Origin: Rhizobium sp. Q54
Lineage (GTDB): Bacteria > Pseudomonadota > Alphaproteobacteria > UBA2966 > CAIVPW01
Direction of reading: 5' to 3'
Assembly: GCA_945904955.1 (NCBI GenBank)
Contig: CAMDPO010000007.1
Coordinates: forward strand, 22,016-86,015
Length of the DNA stretch: 64,000 bases
Part shown: positions 56,553-64,000 of the stretch, one piece after another
Layout of the letters: every line of letters begins with the position of its first letter
Position numbering within the stretch: the first letter of the stretch is position 1
Made by a program: the position numbers and the translations under genes
Notes under the pieces: generated by a model
Databases searched by the model: none
Seen by the model: the letters and a program-made list of their open reading frames with translations, nothing else
Told to the model about the DNA's origin: nothing

Positions 56553-57408
56553 ATGAGCCGAGCGTCGGTGATCGAGCGCCTGGAGTCGGCGCTCGGCCAG
56601 CGGCCCACGGACATCCGGCCGCTCTCAGGCGGGTCGGTCGCCGAAGTCCGGAGTGACGCTGCGCGACAAGACGCAGGTGGTGGCCAAGGTCGGAGCCCCC
56701 AGCGCGAAGTTGTCCCTGGAAGGCTGGATGCTGCGCACGCTCAAGGAGCGCAGTGCGCTGCCGGTGCCGGCCGTCGTGCACAGCGCGGATGATCTCTTGG
56801 TCATCGAGATGCTGCCGAGCGGCGCGAGCATCGATCGCAACGTCGAGCAGCATGCGGCCGAGCTGATCGCTGCGTTGCACGAAGTCACAGCACCGACGTT
56901 CGGTTTGGAGCGCGACACGCTGATCGGCGGATTGCACCAGCCGAATCCGCAGAGCAAGTCGTGGCTAGCGTTCTTTCGCGATCAGCGCCTGCTGTTCATG
57001 GCGGGCGACGCGGAACGGGCCGGACGGTTGCCAGCCGGCGTGCGCAACCGCATCGAAGGCTTATGCGCACGGCTGGGCGAATGGATCGAGGAACCGGCGC
57101 AGCCGTCGCTGATCCACGGCGACCTGTGGAGCGGCAACGTACTGGCCTCTTCGGGGCGCATCTCCGGGTTCATCGATCCGGCGATCTACTACGCCGATCC
57201 GGAGATCGAGCTCGCCTTCACGACGCTGTTCGGGACGTTCGGCGATGCGTTCTTCCGCCGCTACGGCGAGCTGCGGCCGCTGCGCGCCGGCTTCTTCGAG
57301 GAGCGGCGTGACTTGTACAACCTCTATCCGCTGCTCGTGCACGTGCGCCTGTTCGGCGGTGGCTATGTCGGCCAGGTCGAGGCGATCCTGCACAAGTTCG
57401 GGTGCTAA
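56553..57408 (+). pseudogene. Fructosamine kinase family protein, apparent frameshift near 56645-56655
   Basis: MSRASVIERLESALGQRPTDIRPLSGGSVAEV (frame of 56553) continues as VTLRDKTQVVAKVGAPSAKLSLEGWMLRTLKE... (frame of 56653); kinase motif LIHGDLWSGNVL is in the second frame. Confidence 0.7.
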
Positions 57409-57420
57409 GAAGCGACAACG

Positions 57421-57499
57421 CCTGGATTGCTTCGCTTCGCTCGCCATGACGAAAGATCAAGGGTGTCATTGCGAGGAGCGTAGCGACGCGGCAATCCAG
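57421..57499. repeat. REP-like dispersed palindromic repeat
   Basis: CCTGGATTGCTTCGCTTCGCTCGCCATGAC...GTCATTGCGAGGAGCGTAGCGACGCGGCAATCCAG. Confidence 0.75.
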
Positions 57500-57513
57500 A
57501 CTGCCGGTGACAG

Positions 57514-58071
57514 TCACTCCGCCGCCGCCTCGCGCGCGTACGCGAGGGGATACGTCGCTTCGGCGACGTGGGTCGCGCCTTCGGAGCCGAGCAGGCTCGA
57601 GAACAGGACGAATTCGTCGGCGGCGAACGGGCCGGCGGTGAACGGCTCGTGCTCGGCGATGTAGCGGCCGAGCTGCGGAGTGCTGCCGCGCTCGAAGCGG
57701 GCGAGCGTGACGTGGGGATGGAACTTGCGCGTCTCGGGCGGGACGCCGGCGCGGCGCAAGGCAGACTCGATCCTGGACTGCAGAGCGGTGAGCGCGGGGT
57801 TCGGGCGGATGCCGGCCCACAGGACGTTGGGGCGGCCGCGCGAGGAGAATTCGCCGAGTGAGACGAGTTCGACTGCGAAGCGCGGCGCGTAGACCTGACC
57901 GAGAGCGTCGGCAATGTCGTCGGCCTGGGGGCGATCGACTTCGCCGATGAAGCGCAGCGTCAGGTGCATTTGGGCCGGATCGGCCCACTTGGCGCCGTGC
58001 AATCCGGACGAAATCGAGACGAGGCGATCCTTGATCTCGCCGGGCAGCTCAATGGCAACGAACAGACGCAT
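57514..58071 (-). CDS. thpR: RNA 2',3'-cyclic phosphodiesterase
   Basis: RLFVAIELPGEIKDRL...MHLTLRFIGEVDRPQ...FHPHVTLARFER (two HxT motifs). Confidence 0.93.
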   Translation of the reverse strand: MRLFVAIELPGEIKDRLVSISSGLHGAKWADPAQMHLTLRFIGEVDRPQADDIADALGQVYAPRFAVELVSLGEFSSRGRPNVLWAGIRPNPALTALQSRIESALRRAGVPPETRKFHPHVTLARFERGSTPQLGRYIAEHEPFTAGPFAADEFVLFSSLLGSEGATHVAEATYPLAYAREAAAE

Positions 58072-58131
58072 GCGAGTCTATTTGGCGCGCGAGTCTTGAA
58101 TTTGTAGCGCGCGCCCAGGGACGCGCCCGAA

Positions 58132-58614
58132 CTACACGACGCGGACGCAGGCGAGCGTGCGCAGGTTGTCGTTGGCGGCCGGGTAGCCTTGATTGGCGGC
58201 GAGGGTGAAGTAGTGCGCGGCCTTGGTGCAATCGGCGCGCACGCCCTCGCCGGCCGAATACATCACGCCGAGGCTGTTGAGGGCGCCGGGGTAGCCGTTG
58301 TCGGCGGCGGCGGTGTACCAGCGCAGGGCGTCGTCGACCTTGTTGGCCTGGCGGAAGGCGCGGCCGAGCTGGAACTGGAAGCGCAGCTCGTTGGGGTAGA
58401 GGCGCACGGCATCCTGGCAGGCGATGATCGCCGCCTCGGCGCGCACGGACGCAGTGGCGACACCCGGACCGACGCGGCCCGGATCGATGGGATTGCCGGC
58501 GAGGGTGTCGCAGGCGTGCAGGGGCGCCTTGACGGCCGCGGGTACGGCGGCTTGTTGCGCGGCCACGGGCAGCGCGAGCAGGACGGCGACCAGGGCGGCG
58601 GCGGAACGCAGCAT
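58132..58614 (-). CDS. Secreted SEL1/TPR-like repeat protein
   Basis: VDDALRWYTAAADNGYPGALNSLGVMYSAGEGVRADCTKAAHYFTLAANQGYPAA. Confidence 0.8.
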   Translation of the reverse strand: MLRSAAALVAVLLALPVAAQQAAVPAAVKAPLHACDTLAGNPIDPGRVGPGVATASVRAEAAIIACQDAVRLYPNELRFQFQLGRAFRQANKVDDALRWYTAAADNGYPGALNSLGVMYSAGEGVRADCTKAAHYFTLAANQGYPAANDNLRTLACVRVV

Positions 58615-58670
58615 GGCCGAATGATGCGGCGTCGCGGGGCCGCGATCAAGGGCGGCAAGGGCGCGGGACC

Positions 58671-59357
58671 TTAGGGGTTTGCGAGCGCCTGGAGGACGTA
58701 GGGCAGGATAGCGGCGACGATGACCTCGACGCCGCGCGGGTTCGGATGCATGCCGTCGTTCTGGAGAAGCGGCGCCTGGGCAGCGACGCCGTCGAGGAAG
58801 AACGGATAGAGCGGCACGGAATGCTTCTGCGCGAGGCGCGGGAAGATGCCGTTGAAGGCGGCGCCGTACTCGGTGCCGAGGTTGGGCGGCGCCAGCATCC
58901 CGGTGAGGAGGACGCGCAGCTTGCGGGCAGTGAGTTGCGTCAGAATGCGATCGAGGTTCGTTTCGGTAACCGCCGGCGCGATGCCGCGCAGCGCGTCGTT
59001 GGCGCCGAGCTCGATAATGACGAGGTCGAGGGTGTCGACGAGCGACCAGTCGAGGCGGGCGAGGCCCGCCGATGTGGTGTCGCCGGAGACACCGGCGTTG
59101 ACGACGCGGGCATCGACACCACGGGCGCGCAGCGCTGCTTCGAGGCGCACCGGGAAGGCTTGGCCGGGCGCGACGCCGAGGCCGGCGGTGAGGCTGTCGC
59201 CGAACGCGAGAATGGTGACGGCGGCGTGCGCGGGCCGCCCCGCGAATGTGAGCGCGAGCGCCAGCAGCAGGCCGAACGCGAGGACTCGCCAAGGGACGTG
59301 ATTGATCGTTCCGATTTGCTTCTTATATGCCAGGATACCCAAGGAGTTTCCCTGCAT
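58671..59357 (-). CDS. Arylesterase/acyl-CoA thioesterase I-like GDSL hydrolase (TesA-like)
   Basis: VTILAFGDSLTAGLGVAPGQAFPVRLEAAL...VNAGVSGDTTSAGLARLDW...IIELGANDALRG...QNDGMHPNPRG; start codon uncertain. Confidence 0.88.
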   Translation of the reverse strand: MQGNSLGILAYKKQIGTINHVPWRVLAFGLLLALALTFAGRPAHAAVTILAFGDSLTAGLGVAPGQAFPVRLEAALRARGVDARVVNAGVSGDTTSAGLARLDWSLVDTLDLVIIELGANDALRGIAPAVTETNLDRILTQLTARKLRVLLTGMLAPPNLGTEYGAAFNGIFPRLAQKHSVPLYPFFLDGVAAQAPLLQNDGMHPNPRGVEVIVAAILPYVLQALANP

Positions 59358-60117
59358 GGCTGATCCTGCCGCTGCCGCCGCCCCGCTCGTGCGCTTGACG
59401 GGCGTCGAGCTCACTCTGGAGAGCGGTGCGGGGGCGGTCAACATCCTGCGCGGCATCGACCTCGACATCACGGCCGGCGACACCGTCGCGGTGACGGGCG
59501 CCTCGGGCTCGGGCAAGTCGACGCTGATGGCGGTGATTGCCGGGCTGGAGCGACCGAGCCGCGGGCGCATCGTGGTCGCCGGACACGATCTCGGCACCAT
59601 GAACGAAGACGCCCTGGCGCTGTTCCGGCGCCGCAATGTCGGCATCGTGTTCCAGTCGTTCCATTTGATTCCGACGATGACGGCGCTGGAGAACGTCGCG
59701 GTGCCGCTGGAGCTGGCCGGGCGTACCGACGCGTTCGCGCGCGCTGCCGACGCACTCAAGGCGGCGGGACTCGGGCATCGCGTCACGCACTATCCGGCGC
59801 AGCTGTCGGGCGGCGAGCAGCAGCGTGTCGCGGTGGCGCGCGCGTTCGCCAATGAGCCGGCGCTAGTGCTGGCAGACGAGCCGACCGGGAATTTGGATTC
59901 CACTACCGGCGCGTCGATCGTCGACTTGATGTTCGCCACCCAGGCGCGCATCGGCTGCACGCTGGTGCTCATAACCCACGACACCACCGTCGCCCGCAAA
60001 TGCCGCCGGCACCTGCGCATGGAAGACGGACGGCTCGTGAGTGCGCCGGCGTCACGCGAGGCGCGTGCTCCGCACGCGGATCGTGCCTCCGGCACGACGG
60101 CGCGCCCATCCTCATGA
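59356..60117 (+). CDS. ABC transporter ATP-binding protein (YbbA/LolD-like)
   Basis: VTGASGSGKSTLMAVIAGLERPSRGRIVVAGHDLG...LSGGEQQRVAVARAFANEPALVLADEPTGNLDSTTG. Confidence 0.93.
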   Translation: MADPAAAAAPLVRLTGVELTLESGAGAVNILRGIDLDITAGDTVAVTGASGSGKSTLMAVIAGLERPSRGRIVVAGHDLGTMNEDALALFRRRNVGIVFQSFHLIPTMTALENVAVPLELAGRTDAFARAADALKAAGLGHRVTHYPAQLSGGEQQRVAVARAFANEPALVLADEPTGNLDSTTGASIVDLMFATQARIGCTLVLITHDTTVARKCRRHLRMEDGRLVSAPASREARAPHADRASGTTARPSS

Positions 60118-62624
60118 TCGCACCGCTATCGCTACGCCTCGCCGCGCGCGAGTTGCGCGGCGGCGTGCGCGGCTTCCGCGTGTTCGTGGCGGTGCTGGTG
60201 CTGGGCGTCAGCATCATCGCTGCGGTCGGATCGCTGTCGGCGTCCCTGGTCGGCGGGCTGCGCGAGAATGCGCGGGCGCTGCTGGGCGGTGACGTCGAGG
60301 TGGATCTTTCCACCGGCGCGGCGACGGCGGAGCAGCTCGCCTACTTCCGTGCACAAGCCATCGAGGTGAGCGCCATCCGCGACCTACGCGCCATGGTGCG
60401 GCCTCCGGCGGGAGCGACGCTGCCGGCGCTGGTCGAGATGAAGGCGGTGGACGCAGCCTACCCGCTGTACGGCGAGGTGAAGCTCGATCCGCCGCAGGCG
60501 CTGCAGGAGGCGCTGGCCGACGGTGGCGCCGTGGCGGAGCGCGAGCTGTTCGACCGCATGGGACTCTCCGTCGGAGATCGCATTCTGGTCGGCGAGGCGA
60601 CGTTCGTCCTGCGGGCGCGCATCACCGAGGAGCCGGACCGCACGGCGGGCCCCTTCTCGCTCGGGCCGCGCCTGATGATCGCCGACCGCGAGCTGCAAGC
60701 CACCGGGCTCGTCCAGGTCGGCAGCCTGATCGACCACGAGTATCGCCTGCGTCTCGCGCCCGAGACGGACGTCGTGGCGTGGAGCGCGGCGCTGAATGCG
60801 GCGTTTCCCGACGGCGGCTGGCGGTTGCGCAACTACACCGCGGCGCAGCCGCAGGTGCAGCGCTTCGTCGATCGCTTTGGCGCGTTCCTGATCCTGGTCG
60901 GGCTGACGGTGCTGGTGCTGGGTGGCGTCGGCGTCGCCAACGCGGTGCAGAACTACATCCAGAGCCGCACCGAGACGATCGCGACGCTCAAGTGCCTGGG
61001 CGCCGAGGGCGGGCTGATCTTTCGCGTGTATTTCTGGCAGGTCGGTGCGCTCGCCGCGTTGGGCATCGTGTTCGGCCTGGCGATCGGCGCGCTTGCCCCC
61101 CTGTTGGCGCCACCGCTGATCGGCGACGCGGTGCCGGTGCCGTTGACGTTTGCGATTCATCCCGGCGCATTGGCGATGGCGGCGGCGTACGGCGCGCTGA
61201 CCACGGCGGTGTTCGCTCTGTGGCCGCTGAGCCGGGCGCGCGAGATTCCGGCGGCGGGACTGTTCCGCGCCATCGTCGCGCCAGCGCGGCGGCTGCCGCG
61301 CGCACCGGACTTGGCGCTGATGGTCGTCGCGGCGGTGATCCTGGTGCTGATGGCGATCTTCGGCGCCGGCAATCCGTGGTTTGCGGCGTGGTTCATCGGC
61401 GGAGCGGTCGCCGTATTGATCGGATTCCGGCTGGCGGCGGTGGCGGTCGTGCGGGTGCTGCGCGCGCTGCCGCGGCCGCGCCAGCCGATGACGCGGCTCG
61501 CGGTCGCAGCGCTGACGCGGCCCGGCGCACCCACCGCCAACGTCATGTTGTCCCTCGGCGCGGGCCTGAGCGTGCTGGTGTCGGTGGCGCTGCTCGACGC
61601 CAACATCACGCGCGAGGTGGCGAGCGAGGTGCCGGACCGCGTGCCGGCGTTCTTCTTCATCGACATCCAGGCCGACCAGGCCGAGCAGTTCGACGCGTTG
61701 CTGCGCGCGACGCCCGGCGTCGAGTCGAGCGAGCGCGTGCCGACCTTGCGCGGGCGCGTCGCCAGCGTCGGCGGGGTCAACGCCGAGACGATGCGCGAGC
61801 GTACCGGCGGACATTGGTGGCTGCGCATGGAGCTCACGTTCACCTACGCCGGCATCGCGCCAACCGATCCGGTGGTGGCGGGACAGTGGTGGCCGGCCGA
61901 CTACAGCGGGCCGGCGCTCATCTCTCTCGACTCGGAGGTCGCGCGCGAGCTCGGCATCGTCGTCGGCGATGCGGTGTCGTTCTCCATTTTGGGGCGCCAG
62001 ATTCCGGCGACGGTCGCCAACCTGCGCCGCGTCGACTGGGAGGGCATGGGCCTGAACTTCAGCGTCATCTTCGCGCCAGGCACGTTGGAGCGCGCGCCGC
62101 AGACCCACGTCGGCAGCGCCGTGGTGGCGCCCGCGGCGGAGACGGCGGTGTTCGCTGCGGTGAGCAGCGCCATGCCGAGCGTCACCATCATCCGCGTGCG
62201 CGACCTGATCGAGCGAGTCACCGGACTGATCGAGCAGATCGGCACGGCGGTGCGCGGCGTCTCGGTGCTGACCATCGCGGCGGGCGTGCTGGTGCTGGCC
62301 GGCGCCGTCGCGGCGGGACGGCGGCAACGCCTGTACGACTCGGTGATCCTCAAAGTATTGGGGGCGACGCGCGCCGATGTGCTGCGCGCCACGCTGCTCG
62401 AGTACGCCATCCTCGGTGCGCTGACCGCGGTCCTGGCCGCTGCAGCGGGAACGCTGGCGGCGTGGGGCACGGTCACCTTCCTGATGGAGATGGATTTCGG
62501 CTTCGCCTTCTTGCCGGTCGCGCAGGCGGCCGCGGGCGGGCTGGTGCTGGTGGTGCTGCTCGGCCTGGCCGGCACCTGGACGGTGCTGAGCCAGCGGCCG
62601 GCGCCGGTGCTTCGATCGGCGTAA
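60114..62624 (+). CDS. ABC transporter permease (YbbP-like, FtsX domains)
   Basis: 837 aa, LAARELRGGVRGFRVFVAVLVLGVSIIAAVGSLSASL; two FtsX-type TM blocks (RTETIATLKCLGAEGGLIFRVYFWQ; RQRLYDSVILKVLGATRADVLRATLLEYAILG). Confidence 0.9.
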   Translation: MIAPLSLRLAARELRGGVRGFRVFVAVLVLGVSIIAAVGSLSASLVGGLRENARALLGGDVEVDLSTGAATAEQLAYFRAQAIEVSAIRDLRAMVRPPAGATLPALVEMKAVDAAYPLYGEVKLDPPQALQEALADGGAVAERELFDRMGLSVGDRILVGEATFVLRARITEEPDRTAGPFSLGPRLMIADRELQATGLVQVGSLIDHEYRLRLAPETDVVAWSAALNAAFPDGGWRLRNYTAAQPQVQRFVDRFGAFLILVGLTVLVLGGVGVANAVQNYIQSRTETIATLKCLGAEGGLIFRVYFWQVGALAALGIVFGLAIGALAPLLAPPLIGDAVPVPLTFAIHPGALAMAAAYGALTTAVFALWPLSRAREIPAAGLFRAIVAPARRLPRAPDLALMVVAAVILVLMAIFGAGNPWFAAWFIGGAVAVLIGFRLAAVAVVRVLRALPRPRQPMTRLAVAALTRPGAPTANVMLSLGAGLSVLVSVALLDANITREVASEVPDRVPAFFFIDIQADQAEQFDALLRATPGVESSERVPTLRGRVASVGGVNAETMRERTGGHWWLRMELTFTYAGIAPTDPVVAGQWWPADYSGPALISLDSEVARELGIVVGDAVSFSILGRQIPATVANLRRVDWEGMGLNFSVIFAPGTLERAPQTHVGSAVVAPAAETAVFAAVSSAMPSVTIIRVRDLIERVTGLIEQIGTAVRGVSVLTIAAGVLVLAGAVAAGRRQRLYDSVILKVLGATRADVLRATLLEYAILGALTAVLAAAAGTLAAWGTVTFLMEMDFGFAFLPVAQAAAGGLVLVVLLGLAGTWTVLSQRPAPVLRSA

Positions 62625-63071
62625 TACACAGTGGCGCCTGTGCACTGGACCGCGGCAATTTAGCAACACGCACGCAGCCTTGCTGGTGCTCAACCCGCCC
62701 AACCTGTGACGTACTAGCAACATGCGGCATCGCTGACGCTTGCGCTGCGGTCTCATCGGCGTAGAGTGATGGATGCGATGACCCGCGTCGGGCGGTCAGG
62801 CCGCCTTCGACGTGACGTCATCGCGCTCCGGGCGCCGGCGGAACTCCCTTTGCGCCGCCCCGGTAGTACCTACCTCCCATAGGTGCGTGGCGCGGCCGGT
62901 ACGTGGACTTTCCACGCAACCGGCTCCGCCACGTTTTGATGCGTCACGCCGAAGGCGTGCCTCCGGCACGACGTGCGGCTTCAGCCTGTCTTGAAACTAC
63001 AAGGGTTTCGGGCCATATCGGGTGCACGCGTCCCGGCGCTTTCCCGGGGCTTCGCAAGGAGTTTCCGATCC

Positions 63072-63785
63072 ATGGCCGACACCCGGCTTGAGTACGGCAG
63101 ACTAGGCGCCGCCTCCCCCGTCGCAATCGACGAGGGTCTGCGCGCCTACATGCTGCGCGTCTACAACTACATGGGCGCCGGCTTGGCGATTTCCGGCGTC
63201 GTCGGTTACCTGGTCTCGACCAACGAGGCGTTGCTCGCCACGCTGTTCGGCAGCGGCCTTGGCCTGGTCGTCGCGCTGGTACCGTTCGCGTTTGTGATGG
63301 TGCTGACCTTCGGCATCAACCGCATCAGCCCGGCGACCGCGCAGATGCTGTTCTGGGCATTCGCGGTGACGATGGGCGTCTCACTCGCCCCGATCGCCCT
63401 GCAGTACACGGGCACCTCGATCGCGCGCGTGTTCTTCATCTCGGCGGCGACCTTCGGCGCGATGAGCCTGTACGGCTACACCACCAAGCGCAACCTCGCG
63501 CAGTTCAGCTCGTTCCTGTTCATGGGCCTGATCGGCGTCGTCATCGCCGGCCTGGTGAACTTGTTCCTGCAGTCGTCCGGCCTGAGCTTCGTCATCTCGG
63601 TGGTCGGCGTGCTGGTGTTCGTCGGCCTCACCGCGCACGACACGCAGATGATCCGCGGCTGGTACGTGGAAGGCGAAGACAACGGCCAGGCGACCAAGAA
63701 GGCCGTGTACGGCGCGCTCAGCCTGTACCTCGACTTCCTGAACCTATTCCTGATGCTGCTGCGTCTGTTCGGCGAGCGCCGCTAG
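63072..63785 (+). CDS. Bax inhibitor-1/YccA family membrane protein
   Basis: GLRAYMLRVYNYMGAGLAISGVVGYLV...AATFGAMSLYGYTTKRNLAQFSSFLFMGLIGVVIAGLVNLFL...YGALSLYLDFLNLFLMLLRLFGERR. Confidence 0.95.
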   Translation: MADTRLEYGRLGAASPVAIDEGLRAYMLRVYNYMGAGLAISGVVGYLVSTNEALLATLFGSGLGLVVALVPFAFVMVLTFGINRISPATAQMLFWAFAVTMGVSLAPIALQYTGTSIARVFFISAATFGAMSLYGYTTKRNLAQFSSFLFMGLIGVVIAGLVNLFLQSSGLSFVISVVGVLVFVGLTAHDTQMIRGWYVEGEDNGQATKKAVYGALSLYLDFLNLFLMLLRLFGERR

Positions 63786-63798
63786 GAACGCGAGAAAA

Positions 63799-63833
63799 CA
63801 AGGCCCGGCTGGAGCGATCCAGCCGGGCTTTTT
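63799..63833 (+). terminator. Rho-independent terminator
   Basis: AAGGCCCGGCTGG-AGCGAT-CCAGCCGGGCTTTTT. Confidence 0.88.
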
Positions 63834-63891
63834 CTTTGGTGTCGTCGCGAGGCGCGCGCGATCCAGCTAGACAAACACCAAACTGGATTGC

Positions 63892-63911
63892 TTCGCTGCG
63901 CTCGCAATGAC
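63892..63911. repeat. REP-like dispersed repeat copy
   Basis: CTGGATTGCTTCGCTGCGCTCGCAATGAC, same family as the 37.6-kb and 57.4-kb copies (span approximate). Confidence 0.75.
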
Positions 63912-64000
63912 GGGCGGGCTAGTGGTTCCTAGATCAGCTTCGGTTTCGGCTCGAACACTCGCAGTACCGAGCGCAGGTCGGTGCCGCGGCGCAGGACGCG

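Noticed and set aside
58671-59786. 371-aa version of the TesA-like protein
   Set aside because: Residues upstream of the hydrophobic signal region lie antisense to the divergent ABC ATPase gene; the real start is near 59300-59357.

Overview
High-GC (about 65-70%) chromosomal window, most consistent with an alphaproteobacterium (Rhodospirillales-like). This placement is inferred from gene content: CarD, RpoH, IalB paralogs, DUF2927 and REP-like palindromes. I saw no phage, transposase, CRISPR or rRNA. Contents left to right: a fused 2Fe-2S/molybdopterin dehydrogenase (cut by the left edge); carD; a degenerate PPP-type phosphatase; rpoH with a structured leader; an M48 protease; an SNase-like protein; tRNA-Arg(CCT); kefF/kefC-like genes; a urea/amide-type ABC importer; two ExbD/MotB-like or related beta-domain proteins; apbE; a 'PQQ-alcohol-dehydrogenase-type' ABC-2 system with a beta-propeller, two degenerate cupredoxins and a sigma54 two-component system; a nitrate/taurine-type ABC importer; cytochromes c; a DUF1501/DUF1800 pair; a NosR-like flavin/4Fe-4S membrane protein; a three-gene MotA/ExbB + ExbD-like + membrane-protein operon; methionine salvage mtnBDC; a hybrid histidine kinase; a sorbosone-dehydrogenase-like protein; mscL; tRNA-Ala(CGC); a ZTP-type riboswitch upstream of folD; argG; rlmN; tandem ialB genes; small housekeeping genes; ybbAP-like genes; and a BI-1/YccA protein. 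The most interesting items are (1) the proton-channel (MotA/ExbB + ExbD-like) operon whose periplasmic domain resembles DUF2135 and has two paralogs 20 kb away, (2) a self-contained sigma54 regulon with two near-consensus -24/-12 promoters, TGGTGGTTGT palindromes and degenerate cupredoxins, (3) the ZTP riboswitch, (4) a metallophosphoesterase with its metal-ligand motifs substituted, and (5) a structured rpoH leader. All family assignments are from reading the sequence and recall; no database search was run.
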